Part shown: positions 53,288 through 62,641 of the stretch, in pieces
Layout of the letters: each line of letters begins with the position of its first letter
Numbering within the stretch: the stretch's first letter is position 1
Assembly: GCA_002011235.1 (NCBI GenBank)
Contig: MTMO01000002.1
Coordinates: forward strand, 124,001-188,000
Direction of reading: 5' to 3'
Origin: Archaeoglobus sp. JdFR-27
GTDB taxonomy: Archaea > Halobacteriota > Archaeoglobi > Archaeoglobales > Archaeoglobaceae
Length of the DNA stretch: 64,000 nt
Position numbers and translations under genes: made by a program
Notes under the pieces: model-generated
What the model was told of the DNA's origin: nothing
The model's database searches: none
What the model saw: the letters and a program-made list of their open reading frames with translations, nothing else

Positions 53288-54067
53288 ATGCTGAACAAGG
53301 TTGACGTCAGGTTTCTGAAGAAGCCAGAAGAAGTTGGATTGAAAGACCCGGTGATGATCGAAGGACTGCCTGGTATTGGCCATGTTGGGAAGCTTGTTGC
53401 AGATCATCTCGTTAAAGAATTAAGAGCGGAGAAGGTTATTGAGATCTACTCTCACCATTTCCCACCCCAAGTTATGGTGGAAGAAGATGGAACGATAAGG
53501 ATGCCCAAAAATGAGGTCTACGTCCACAAATCTACCGATAGCTCGCCAGATCTTGTTATTCTGGTTGGCGATTTTCAGAGCATAAGCAGCGAGGGACACT
53601 TTGAGCTTGTAAACGCTTACATCGATATCGCAAAGAAGTTTGGGGTGAAAAGGATTTTCACACTGGGTGGCTATGGGATAGGGAAGTTGGTTGAAGAAAC
53701 CTATGTTTTAGGGGCTGCGAACAGCAAGAAGCTTATTGAAGAACTTTCAGCCTACGGAATCCAGTTTGAGAAAGGAGAGCCAGGCGGTGGTATCATCGGA
53801 GCTTCAGGCCTGATTCTTGGAGCTGCCCAGCTCGAAGGGATTGAATCTGCATGCTTAATGGGTGTAACGTCGGGCTACATGGTGGATCCTAAGAGCGCTA
53901 AAGCCGTGTTGGACGTTTTAATAAAAATGCTCAATTTGAACGTTAGCGTTGAAGCGCTGGATGAGAGGGCAAAAGAGATGGAGAAGCTCGTCGCTCAGAT
54001 AAGAGAGATGCAGGAGGCAACGGTTCAGCAGTGGAAGAGCGACGAGGATTTGGGATATTTCAGATAA
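53288..54067 (+). CDS. Proteasome assembly chaperone-like PAC2 family protein
   Basis: About 259 residues with the PAC2 pattern: DPVMIEGLPGIGHVGKLVADHLV, IYSHHFPPQVMV, LVILVGDFQSISSEGHFEL and GEPGGGIIGASGLILG. Archaeal PbaB/PbaA homologues chaperone proteasome alpha rings. ATG at 53288 has GGAGGTG before it; the GTG at 53279 sits within that site. Linked to the aIF2-alpha/Nop10 cluster. Confidence 0.9.
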   Translation: MLNKVDVRFLKKPEEVGLKDPVMIEGLPGIGHVGKLVADHLVKELRAEKVIEIYSHHFPPQVMVEEDGTIRMPKNEVYVHKSTDSSPDLVILVGDFQSISSEGHFELVNAYIDIAKKFGVKRIFTLGGYGIGKLVEETYVLGAANSKKLIEELSAYGIQFEKGEPGGGIIGASGLILGAAQLEGIESACLMGVTSGYMVDPKSAKAVLDVLIKMLNLNVSVEALDERAKEMEKLVAQIREMQEATVQQWKSDEDLGYFR

Positions 54068-54076
54068 AATCCCACA

Positions 54077-54793
54077 ATGAAAATAGGTTGCTGCGGTTTT
54101 GCAGTAGCTTTTGAAAAATACATCAGAAATCTTGACGTTGTGGAGGTACAGAAGACATTCTACACCCCTCCAAAACCCGAGACGGCTGAAAAATGGAGAG
54201 AAAAAGCTGACAGCATAAACAAGGATTTTGAATTCACGATAAAGGCTTTTCAGGTAATCACACACCCCCCAAACAGTCCGACCTATCGGAAAGTTAAGCT
54301 TGAGGTTGGCAAAGATATAGGATTTTTCAATCCTGTAAAAGAGGTTTTTGAGGCATGGGAGAAGACAAAAGAGATAGCCGAAATCCTGAGGGCGGATAAG
54401 ATAATTTTCCAGACTCCTGCATCTTTCAAAATGACCAGAAACAATCTAGAAAAAGTTGATGAATTTTTCAACTCGATCGATGGAGACTTTACCTTTATAT
54501 GGGAGCCCAGAGACGTTGCTGTGGAACTTACGGACCATTTTCTGGAGATCTTAACAAGGCATGGAATCGTTCATTGCGTAGACCCGTTCGTTTCCGAACC
54601 CGTGAAGCAAGGAAAGATAAACTATTTCAGGCTCCACGGGGCTTATAAGGGGAAAAAGATAGTTTATTCATATACATACACCAATGATGATTTGGAGAGG
54701 TTGAAAAAGAAGGTGACTTCGTACTCCAATCCTTACGTTATGTTCAACAACAAGACGATGTATCAGGATGCCTTGCGATTTAAAACGATTTAA
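54077..54793 (+). CDS. DUF72 family TIM-barrel protein
   Basis: A 238-residue protein with the DUF72/YecE pattern: GCCGFAVAFEKYIRNLDVVEVQKTFYTPPKPETAEKW in pieces, FEFTIKAFQVITHPP, FIWEPRDVAVEL and INYFRLHGAY. Function unknown; a TIM-barrel nuclease or metabolic role has been proposed. It starts 9 bp after the PAC2 gene. A perfect 12-base duplication lies 8 bp past its stop. Confidence 0.9.
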   Translation: MKIGCCGFAVAFEKYIRNLDVVEVQKTFYTPPKPETAEKWREKADSINKDFEFTIKAFQVITHPPNSPTYRKVKLEVGKDIGFFNPVKEVFEAWEKTKEIAEILRADKIIFQTPASFKMTRNNLEKVDEFFNSIDGDFTFIWEPRDVAVELTDHFLEILTRHGIVHCVDPFVSEPVKQGKINYFRLHGAYKGKKIVYSYTYTNDDLERLKKKVTSYSNPYVMFNNKTMYQDALRFKTI

Positions 54794-54942
54794 GGAGACG
54801 ATTAATATTTCAATTAATATTTCACCTAATAGATGATCTATTTAGAAGAGTTTAATGGGTGAGTTTCTGTCTCAATTAATTACTCTCACTTACTTAAGAC
54901 TATCTATGCATATCTAAGACTTCTAACATCTACAACTATCAT

Positions 54943-55746
54943 CTACCCAAAAATCGACTTCAAATAATCCAACTCCCTCTCCAAAATCTCTACCTTCTTT
55001 TCATAATCGAGCTCACAAGAAAAGCCAAACTCACCAAGGTCATCGAGCTCAACCGTTACCTTTTTGTCGTAACCTTCTTCAACCAAACCTTTCAAAATCC
55101 CTTCTACATCTCTAAATCCGATTGCAGAAACATGCCTACCCTTTGAATCATAACCACTTACATGAACGTTCTCTATTTTATCAATTAACTCCAGAAATTT
55201 TTTTGCATCTTCAAAACTTTTTTTCACCGCATGATTAATGTCGAAAGTTACACTGAGGTTGAATTTTCCGATAACCTCCTCAACCTCATTGGCAGTTTTG
55301 CAGAGATAATTTATTCCTGGTTCGGAATTCTCAAGACAGACTTTTACTTTCTTTATCCTGGCATACTTTGAGGAAACTCTCAGGTATCTACTGAGGGAAG
55401 CATAATCTGCCCAAACCGGCTCTCTTGCGGCACTTCTTTTCCCGGCATGAAGAGTTACAATCGATGAGCTAAGCTTTCTTGCGAGGGAGATTGAATAAAG
55501 TGTCTCCTTCAAAGTGAGTTCACAAACATTATGATTCACGGACACGGGATTCAAATCCAAAACGGGACAGTGAAGGGCGAGAATCTTATCCTTGTAGGGT
55601 TCAATCCTATCAACTCTCCGGTTGATCCAGAAGGATGGTGTTTCAACCCATAGTTCTATTCCATCGTATCCGGCTTTTTCGCATGCATATATTATGCTCT
55701 CCAAGTCATACTCGTAAAGGAACATGCTTGAGAATAAAAATTCCAT
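54943..55746 (-). CDS. Sugar phosphate isomerase/epimerase-like TIM-barrel protein
   Basis: A 267-residue AP-endonuclease-2 superfamily barrel: YDGIELWVETPSFW, ILALHCPVLDLNP, SIVTLHAGKRSA, KVCLENSEPGINY, VTFDINHAVKKSF, IENVHVSGYDSKGRHV and VTVELDDLGEF. The His/Glu/Asp metal ligands of the family are in place. Isomerase, epimerase or repair roles are all possible; no operon partner narrows it. Confidence 0.87.
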   Translation of the reverse strand: MEFLFSSMFLYEYDLESIIYACEKAGYDGIELWVETPSFWINRRVDRIEPYKDKILALHCPVLDLNPVSVNHNVCELTLKETLYSISLARKLSSSIVTLHAGKRSAAREPVWADYASLSRYLRVSSKYARIKKVKVCLENSEPGINYLCKTANEVEEVIGKFNLSVTFDINHAVKKSFEDAKKFLELIDKIENVHVSGYDSKGRHVSAIGFRDVEGILKGLVEEGYDKKVTVELDDLGEFGFSCELDYEKKVEILERELDYLKSIFG

Positions 55747-55876
55747 AAAGTTTCATTTTCGACAGGTAATTGATTTTTTCGGTTTTTGGAGTGTTGTAAA
55801 CGGTTCGAGATATAAGAAAGTTTTTATATATTCAATTGATATCAAAGTTGGAAGTGTGAAAAGGTCAAAAGTTCAA

Positions 55877-57589
55877 TTACTCTACTACTATTCCAATTCC
55901 GTTCACGTTATATTCTTTGTTCTCGTTCACCATCCATTCGTTCGGGTCGAGGATTATTTTCACGGGCTTTTCTTTTAGCTTAAATTCTACCTCAGCTTCT
56001 CCATCAACCCAGACTTTTTTAACGAGTTTCTCATTTTGTGTAATTACTTCAACCTCAAGAGGAATTTTGAAGTTGTTCCTGTCAACAATCTCAAAATTCA
56101 GGTATCCACCTTTTTGCTTTATGCTTAGATTTTCAACTTCATAATCGGGAACTTTTGCAGAATAAAACCATTCTTTGAAAAACCAGTCCAAATTTTGATT
56201 GCTTACTTTTTCAAAAGCATTCTGAACATCCGTTAAGTTGCATTCCTTATTGCAACACTCGTTTAAAAGCTCTCTCAAACCCTTAAAGAAGGTTTCATTC
56301 CCCAGCACAAACTGAAGAGAACGAAAAACAAAGGCACCCTTGTAATACACGATTCCTTCCACGCGTGGATTGTATATGTCTCCCCCGTAAACCTGTGCCA
56401 GCGTATGAGAAGAATTAATTAAAGGAGAGTGCTCAACTTCATCGATTGTTTCGCGGGAGATGTTGGTATATGCTAGTGCAGCATAATTCGCCAGTGTTTC
56501 GTCCATTCTACCAAAAGACGCGTAATCTCCAAACCAGGAGTGGGCAATTTCATGAGCAAGGAGAAGAGTTTCATTTCTTTCAGGGTGTATCAATACAACC
56601 CCCTGGGGAAATTCATAGCCTACCTTGATGCTTAAGCTTTTCAAGTAGAAGATTTTGAGGCTGGAGTACGGATAACTCCCAAGAATCGTAGAATAGGCTT
56701 CCAGAATCTTGGATACTTTGGATGCAACCGGAAGTAAATCTTCTCTGCTTTTTCGCGCTTGATACACTTCAATTTTTACCCCTGAAAGATCTTTATAGAC
56801 GAAAGAGAAATTGCCCGAAATTATTAGAGGGTTTCTTGAATTTTTTGATTTATACACAAGAACATTCCTCTCCTTTGTCGATTCTTTTTGAATGATCTTC
56901 CAAAATCCTTCTCTCCCTTCGTCTATTACCACACTCACCCAGCTTTCGGGGATGTTCAGGTGTATTTGTGATTCCCAGCTTTCAAAGGTTCCGAGTTCCT
57001 TCAATAACCACAGGGATGAAAGGGAGAGTTCGCTTCCATCGTAGGTGGTTCTAAAAATGTTCCAACTTCTTTTCATCTCAACGTAGCTCGTAAAGAGTTC
57101 AAAACGGGTTATGTTAGCATGGTATCCTATCGTTATCGTTCCGGTTTTGTCTTTTGGGATTTTTAAAACAAGTATCAGGGCTTTTGCTTGGGGCATGAGG
57201 GCTATTGAAGTCTCTAACCGACATCCTTTTGCTGTGACACTATCAAGAGTAACTCCACCATCAAAGATAACTCCTTCGGGGTACATTAAAGCTAGCCTGC
57301 TAATATCGCTTTCTCCAACATTTCTTACTACCAAAACCTTCTTTCCGTACAATTTCAAACCTTTTTCGTGAGAAGGATAAACCGTGAGCTCTGTATGAGA
57401 TCTAACTTCGAGTTTAGAAGAGTTATTTTGTATTAGATTGGCGACTTCATGGAGAGAAGTATTAAATTCGGGGATATCTTTTCCATAAATCACTTGGGAG
57501 CTCAGGTAGTTATGGCTAATTTCAAGAGCGAAAAATATAATGCCACTGATAATACCAAGGCATAGCAAGATCACGAACAATTTTTTCAT
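55877..57589 (-). CDS. Membrane-anchored M1-like zinc metallopeptidase
   Basis: The 570-residue protein has an N-terminal membrane helix (VILLCLGIISGIIFFALEI) and extracellular sequence. The gluzincin core is LLAHEIAHSWFGDYASFGRMDETLANYAALAY (HExxH, then 18 residues, then E), preceded by the GYEFPQGVVL helper strand. A C-terminal helical and Ig-like region follows. It differs from full-length aminopeptidase N (shorter). It degrades peptides outside the cell; diverges from an MFS transporter gene. Confidence 0.9.
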   Translation of the reverse strand: MKKLFVILLCLGIISGIIFFALEISHNYLSSQVIYGKDIPEFNTSLHEVANLIQNNSSKLEVRSHTELTVYPSHEKGLKLYGKKVLVVRNVGESDISRLALMYPEGVIFDGGVTLDSVTAKGCRLETSIALMPQAKALILVLKIPKDKTGTITIGYHANITRFELFTSYVEMKRSWNIFRTTYDGSELSLSSLWLLKELGTFESWESQIHLNIPESWVSVVIDEGREGFWKIIQKESTKERNVLVYKSKNSRNPLIISGNFSFVYKDLSGVKIEVYQARKSREDLLPVASKVSKILEAYSTILGSYPYSSLKIFYLKSLSIKVGYEFPQGVVLIHPERNETLLLAHEIAHSWFGDYASFGRMDETLANYAALAYTNISRETIDEVEHSPLINSSHTLAQVYGGDIYNPRVEGIVYYKGAFVFRSLQFVLGNETFFKGLRELLNECCNKECNLTDVQNAFEKVSNQNLDWFFKEWFYSAKVPDYEVENLSIKQKGGYLNFEIVDRNNFKIPLEVEVITQNEKLVKKVWVDGEAEVEFKLKEKPVKIILDPNEWMVNENKEYNVNGIGIVVE

Positions 57590-57725
57590 ATTTGCTTATT
57601 TGTAAATGTATTTTTGGAAATTTAAATAAGTATCTTATATCTATCCAAGAAGTGTTAAGTCCACAAGATTAGCATAACTTTGGTTAAAATTAAGGATTTC
57701 CTGGAAAAGCTTTGGAGGAATGTAA

Positions 57726-58952
57726 ATGGCCAAGACCAGAGTTTTCTCAGCTTCTCAGATCTTTATCACATTGAACGTGCTAACGAATTTTCCCTTCTTT
57801 ATCTTCAGCGCATACTATATCGCATTTCTCAAGTTTAACGGATTGAATTACACCGAAATGGGAATCATATTTGCTGTATCTGCAATCACTATCGGCATCC
57901 TTGATTTTCCAACTGGTAATTTTGCTGACAGGTATGGAAGAAAGAAAAGTATCGTTCTCGCGATCGTATCTGTAGGTTGCGGAATGATACTCTACGGGAT
58001 GGCAAAAGAGATAATAACGTTCGCAGTGGGTGAATTCTTCATTGGCCTCGGTACTGCTTTTATGAGTGGCTCACTGGAAGCTTGGTTCTACGATGAACTT
58101 CAAAGGGATGTTAAGCAAACTGAACAAAAAACCGAGCAAAAAGCTGCTGGCACGTTTGGTATGGGAATGGGCCTCATGAATATTACTGCAATATTAGCAG
58201 GATTTTTTGCAACATTTCTTGCTGGGGTAAGCATTTCACTTCCCTTCCTCGCTTCAGGAGGGCTTCTGTTGATAACGGCTTTATTCGCCTTACTTTTACT
58301 AAATGAGAATTACGGAGAGCGTAGAACTCCTTATACGGTTTTCTTAAAAGAGGCTTTTTCAAAGGTCTCCGAATCCAATCCTTTGAGGTGGTTGGTTGCT
58401 GGCATTGCGATGTTTAATGTCGCTTATCTCTTCTATATGTTCACCTATCAGCCTTTCCTTTTGAAGGAGGGACTGGATATAGTTTTTCTGGGATGGATGT
58501 TCTCTATTTTGATGATTGTAAGGGCACTTTTCAGCTTCTTAAGCAGTTTTCTTGGAAAAAGAATTCCCCATACAAAACTCAACTACTGGGCACCAATGAT
58601 CTTGGGTATGGGATATGCTGTAATGGCATTTGCCAACAATTTAGTAATAGCTGTGATTGGACTGATTTTGTGCGAAATATGTATAGGATTTTGGTTTCCT
58701 ACCAGTATGGTGTGGAGAAATGAGATCATTCCCTCGACTCACAGAGCAACGCTACTTTCTTTCATGAGCACGGTATCTTCCCTCGTAATGGGATTTTTTG
58801 TTCTTGCAATTGGACCACTAATAGATATTTTGATGTTAAATCAAGCATATCTTATTGCTGTTGTATGCTCTTTGCTTTCTGCTTCGATACTATACAAAGC
58901 CTCGATCTTACATAAAAAAGAGAAAATGATGAATTTAGGAGCAGAGGAGTAG
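57726..58952 (+). CDS. MFS transporter
   Basis: The 408-residue protein has twelve hydrophobic segments, the major facilitator motif NFADRYGRKKSIVLAIVSVG between helices 2 and 3, and an Asn/Glu-rich cytoplasmic loop near 140. Substrate unknown. ATG at 57726 follows GGAGGAATGTAA. Confidence 0.9.
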   Translation: MAKTRVFSASQIFITLNVLTNFPFFIFSAYYIAFLKFNGLNYTEMGIIFAVSAITIGILDFPTGNFADRYGRKKSIVLAIVSVGCGMILYGMAKEIITFAVGEFFIGLGTAFMSGSLEAWFYDELQRDVKQTEQKTEQKAAGTFGMGMGLMNITAILAGFFATFLAGVSISLPFLASGGLLLITALFALLLLNENYGERRTPYTVFLKEAFSKVSESNPLRWLVAGIAMFNVAYLFYMFTYQPFLLKEGLDIVFLGWMFSILMIVRALFSFLSSFLGKRIPHTKLNYWAPMILGMGYAVMAFANNLVIAVIGLILCEICIGFWFPTSMVWRNEIIPSTHRATLLSFMSTVSSLVMGFFVLAIGPLIDILMLNQAYLIAVVCSLLSASILYKASILHKKEKMMNLGAEE

Positions 58953-59006
58953 CATTTAGTCTTTACAGACGGAGTAATTAACAGCCATGCTCGGCCTATT
59001 TCCTCG

Positions 59007-59038
59007 ACCCCTCAACCCCTCAACCCTTCAGCCCCTCA
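59007..59038. repeat. Eight-base tandem repeat at the MFS stop codon
   Basis: On the minus strand four units, TGAGGGGC, TGAAGGGT, TGAGGGGT and TGAGGGGT, begin exactly at the stop codon of the MFS gene. Each starts with TGA. Confidence 0.85.
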
Positions 59039-60187
59039 ATCTCTCGCTTCAACCTCCTGATCCTTTGGCAATATCATGGCAAATATCAATGCTACGACAA
59101 AGATCGCTGTCAGAAATGCAAGATAAATTCTTGCATTGAAGATAAAACTTGTTGCGACAAGCATTAAAGCAACAGAAATTGCTCTGCTGATGAGTCCAAC
59201 GAAACCCGTAGCGCTGCCATGAACCTCTTTTTCATGAAACTTCCCTATCCAGTCCATTATTATCGGATAAGCGGGAAGCATAAGGAATCCACATATTGCA
59301 AGGAAAGAAAAGAGCATAAGCTCATTAACAGCCAGCGCAAGGATTGCGAATAGAACTGTAACAATCGGTATAACTGTCCGCAGATAACGAGTTCTTAAAT
59401 TCTTCATTGATATCCTGTCAGGAATGAAAACCACTCCTATCAGCCCGGCAATTATTGCCAGAGCAACAGCATCTCCGGCAACATTCTCCAATCCTACCGA
59501 CTTTAAAGCTGGCTGAAGCCATGTTGCGAGGTTGTCGAAAGCTGCAACTCCAAGTCCGAGTATGATGCCGATAATCCACAAGTCTCTCCTTCCAATCACA
59601 CCTCTCAAATTCAAAATCTTTCTTTCCGTTACCTTTTCCTCAATCGCTGGAATTCCAGCTAAGAAAAACAATAAACCCAGGACTGAGATGATGGCCGGTG
59701 GAATTGCTACAAAGAGTATCCCACCCACATTGTACAGCTTAAACCCGGAAAAAAGAGCAAAGACTGTTCCAAGATACATTGAGAGGCTTAGCAATGAAAC
59801 AAGCAAAGCTCTCCTCTCCTCCCAAACCCTCGAAGCAAATGGGACGAAAGCGTTTAGAAGAAAAGGTTGACCAAAAGCTCCAAAGAGCTGGCATGCAAGA
59901 AGCCACCAGTATGAGAACAGATTTACAAGTCTACCAACTCCTGCGATGAAAGTAAACAGTACACCTAAACCAAGCCAGAGTTTGAAATTTTTATCCAGAA
60001 GAATCCCCGATGGCATCGTTAGTGCAAGAAAGAAAATGGGGTATGTTACCGCGAGAAACCCAATAAGCTCAACCGAAACCCCCAGTTCTTCGGCTGTATA
60101 GGTTACAATGGGTGAGAAGGTAACCCAAACTGCCTGAGAAGCAAAAACGATTAAAATAAAGCCCACAGTAAGTATAAGCTTCCTCAC
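59036..60187 (-). CDS. MFS transporter (second)
   Basis: A 383-residue, twelve-helix protein in the NarK/oxalate-formate-antiporter-like subgroup: LTMPSGILLDKNFKLWLGLG near helix 2 matches the MFS loop, and the N-terminus is VGFILIVFASQAVWVTFSPI. It lies 39 bp after the PLP decarboxylase gene on the same strand, so it may exchange the decarboxylase's substrate and product. Confidence 0.87.
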   Translation of the reverse strand: MRKLILTVGFILIVFASQAVWVTFSPIVTYTAEELGVSVELIGFLAVTYPIFFLALTMPSGILLDKNFKLWLGLGVLFTFIAGVGRLVNLFSYWWLLACQLFGAFGQPFLLNAFVPFASRVWEERRALLVSLLSLSMYLGTVFALFSGFKLYNVGGILFVAIPPAIISVLGLLFFLAGIPAIEEKVTERKILNLRGVIGRRDLWIIGIILGLGVAAFDNLATWLQPALKSVGLENVAGDAVALAIIAGLIGVVFIPDRISMKNLRTRYLRTVIPIVTVLFAILALAVNELMLFSFLAICGFLMLPAYPIIMDWIGKFHEKEVHGSATGFVGLISRAISVALMLVATSFIFNARIYLAFLTAIFVVALIFAMILPKDQEVEARD

Positions 60188-60201
60188 TCACCTCACCTCA
60201 C

Positions 60202-60212
60202 GTATCTACGTA
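60202..60212. promoter_or_regulatory. GTATCTACGTA motif shared with the decarboxylase promoter
   Basis: This 11-base sequence upstream of the MFS gene is the exact reverse complement of TACGTAGATAC at 61717-61727 upstream of the decarboxylase gene. Flanking GTGAG repeats serve as the ribosome site. A common regulator is a possible reason. Confidence 0.35.
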
Positions 60213-60226
60213 TATTTCATCCATAA

Positions 60227-61585
60227 TTACGCATACCACCCGATAACAATCTCCTTTACGATTTCTGTAGCAACCTCTTCGGGCAAGTTTTCAAGCAGAA
60301 TTGGAACGATGCTCGAATCGATCCTTCCCTCCTCAAGATCTCTCAGTATTTCAGCGAATTCCCCCTTCTGAACCATTTCATTCAGGCTTTCAAGCTTTAT
60401 CGATGCTTTTTCTTTCACAGCCACTGAAGCGTCCTTAATGAATTCCTCAGCAACATCGTCATGTATTGGAGAGAGCGTGAGATGGATGTTCGGTGGGATG
60501 TGGAATTCTTTAAGCCCCTTCTGCAAATGGAAATGCCATCCTTTCTCCCTCATTGCAGAAACGAAGCCAAGAAGGTCTACATCCTCGTTGGTGAGAGATA
60601 GAACACTTGACTCAATTGGCGCCACTGATTCGAAGTTCAGCTCTCTCAACCCATCGTAAATCTTCTTCCTTGCGGAGAGAATCTTTCTTGCCAGTTTCAG
60701 ATATCCCTCCTCTCCGAGGTATTTAATTACCGCGTAGGCTGACGCGAGAGGACCAACGGATCTTGAGGAAAGAACAGCGGTATTGACAAAAATGTAGCCT
60801 GGAGAGGAAACATCCACATACATCGAATGCCTTTTGAGTTCTGAGTTTCTGAAAAGCACAACCGATGCTCCTTTTGGAGCGTAACCATACTTATGAGCGT
60901 CCATCGATATTGATGTTACCCCTTCTATCCTGAAATCAAATGAAGAAACTTTTTCACCAATTTTTTCAAAAAATGGCAGTATAAAACCACCGAGACATGC
61001 ATCCACATGAAGTAAGATTTTCTTATCCTGAGCAATTTCAGCAACCTCTCTAATCGGATCAATCGTTCCATAGGGCCAGTTAGGGGCAGATAGAGCAATA
61101 AGAGCTGTTTTATCATTAATGGCCTCATTTAAAGCCTCCACATCAGCTTTCTTTTCTTCAGTTATCCCTATCTTTCTTACTTTCACGCCAAGATAGTGAC
61201 AGGCTTTGTAAAAGGATGGATGGATTGTTAAGGGTGCAATAAGTTCTGGTACGCCCCTTTTACCCTTCGCTTTAAAATAATCCCTTGCAGATTTAACAGC
61301 CAAAAAAATGCTTTCTGTCCCTCCAAATGTGAAAGTTCCAGTAGATTTTTCATCTGCATTAACAAGTTTCTTGCAAAAATCAACAATTTCTCTCTCGAAA
61401 TGTATCGCACTTCTGAAGACAGTAAAGTCAAGAATATTTTTGTCGTAGAATCTCAGCAAAGCCTCTTTTGCAACCTTTTTCAGCTCATTATCACCAGTTT
61501 CGTAAACATATGCGAATAATCTGCCTGTGTAAGGGTTTAAATCTTCTATCTCGATTTTTTCGAGTTCTCTGAGAAATTCGCTCAT
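60227..61585 (-). CDS. PLP-dependent amino acid decarboxylase / sphingosine-1-phosphate-lyase-like protein
   Basis: A 452-residue group II PLP enzyme. GTFTFGGTESIFLAVKSARDY binds PLP phosphate, LHVDACLGGFILPFFE provides the ring-binding aspartate, and SISMDAHKYGYAPKGASVVL has the PLP lysine. The general order agrees with glutamate decarboxylase and S1P lyase; it is longer than archaeal MfnA. The C-terminal 70 residues form an extra helical tail. The neighbouring transporter gene suggests amino acid decarboxylation with exchange. Confidence 0.87.
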   Translation of the reverse strand: MSEFLRELEKIEIEDLNPYTGRLFAYVYETGDNELKKVAKEALLRFYDKNILDFTVFRSAIHFEREIVDFCKKLVNADEKSTGTFTFGGTESIFLAVKSARDYFKAKGKRGVPELIAPLTIHPSFYKACHYLGVKVRKIGITEEKKADVEALNEAINDKTALIALSAPNWPYGTIDPIREVAEIAQDKKILLHVDACLGGFILPFFEKIGEKVSSFDFRIEGVTSISMDAHKYGYAPKGASVVLFRNSELKRHSMYVDVSSPGYIFVNTAVLSSRSVGPLASAYAVIKYLGEEGYLKLARKILSARKKIYDGLRELNFESVAPIESSVLSLTNEDVDLLGFVSAMREKGWHFHLQKGLKEFHIPPNIHLTLSPIHDDVAEEFIKDASVAVKEKASIKLESLNEMVQKGEFAEILRDLEEGRIDSSIVPILLENLPEEVATEIVKEIVIGWYA

Positions 61586-61991
61586 GGATTAATATTTGAA
61601 TTTGTAATATATAAAATTTTTTCAAAATTTATTAAATTAACAATTTTTTTCGTCAAATATACTCTATTAAATCTCTTAAAACCCCTTCAAGTTCAGTTTA
61701 CAGTAAAATAGTCTTTTACGTAGATACTTTTGAACCTAAACACCGGTCAACGACACGATTCAACCTCAGTCCTTACCAACTCCTTATCAAAGTAACTGCG
61801 AATTATCTACAATAACTAAATCAATTGTCTGAACTCTGTTTCACAGATCGGTTTCACGAACTAAACTTGAAGTTAATTAAAAACTAAAGAATTAAATGTC
61901 AACAAATTATTTTAAGAGCTCTTGAAGTTGAAAATATCCAAAAACCGGAAGGATAAAATTTAAATTACCATTCCACATTCAATGGTTTTGA
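61586..61991. other. Intergenic region with promoters
   Basis: No coding frame of note. The left part is the promoter region of the decarboxylase, with a copy of the repeat at 61716-61741 (partner at 32962-32985). The right part, GATAAAATTTAAATTACC near 61950, is a likely promoter for the tRNA-Asn gene. Confidence 0.45.
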
Positions 61992-62096
61992 GCCGCCGTA
62001 GCTTAGCTGGTAGAGCGTCCGGCTGTTAATCAGCTGAACAACTTAAAAGGCTGAACGGATACCGGACGGTCACAGGTTCGAATCCTGTCGGCGGCG
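61992..62096 (+). tRNA. tRNA-Asn with an intron of about 32 nt
   Basis: Acceptor GCCGCCG/CGGCGGC with discriminator G, D arm GCTTAGCTGGTAGAGC, T arm ACAGG-TTCGAAT-CCTGT. The anticodon stem TCCGG pairs with CCGGA, and the loop CTGTTAA gives anticodon GTT. After position 37 an insert of about 32 bases containing a CAGC...GCTG helix lies before the 3' stem. This is a canonical archaeal tRNA intron. An integrase remnant lies right after it. Confidence 0.95.
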
Positions 62097-62172
62097 CTTG
62101 GAACTCAGGTTCGGATTATCCCCATCATAGAAGGGGTGTTCCAACCCCTAAAATTAGTCGGGGGGTGTTTGT

Positions 62173-62641
62173 GTGCAGGCAATCTACTATCCGTATGAAG
62201 AGAAGTTAGGGACTACTGAAAAGAGAATTGAGAAGTTAGAAGTAACAGTGAAAATTTAGACTTAGTATTTGAGTTTAGGGACTTCTTAATTAGTAAAGGT
62301 TTAAAAGCTCCTAGAGTTGAAAAACATCTTTGCAACTTGAGGATTATCTTAAAATGGACTAAAAAAGAGTTAAAAGACAAAAGCTTTCTTAATTTTACTC
62401 GAAAAGATATAGAGAGTTTCTTGAGCAAGATAAACAGGAATAGGAAGCTAAGTGAGTGGACAAAATATGATTACAGGAGAACTGTTAAAGCATTTTGGAC
62501 TTGACTCGGTAAAAGTGAGATTGTAGAGTGGGTTAACCTAACTACTCCTAAAAACTACAAACTACCTGAAGAACTTTTGACAGAGGATGAAATACAGGCA
62601 ATGATTAATGACCCTAATTTAGAGCTGTTGTAGAGACTATG
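62173..62641 (+). pseudogene. Degraded tyrosine-recombinase (integrase) gene beside tRNA-Asn
   Basis: From GTG 62173 (behind GGGGGTG) the frame gives VQAIYYPYEEKLGTTEKRIE and stops; from 62247 another frame gives a SAM-like core-binding domain, DLVFEFRDFLISKGLKAPRV...LRIILKWTKKEL...DYRRTVKAFWTW, with TGA where a tryptophan is expected, then LPEELLTEDEIQAMINDPN, after which it stops. The catalytic domain with R...HxxR...Y is absent. It is an N-terminal fragment of an archaeal tRNA-targeting integrase. Confidence 0.8.
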
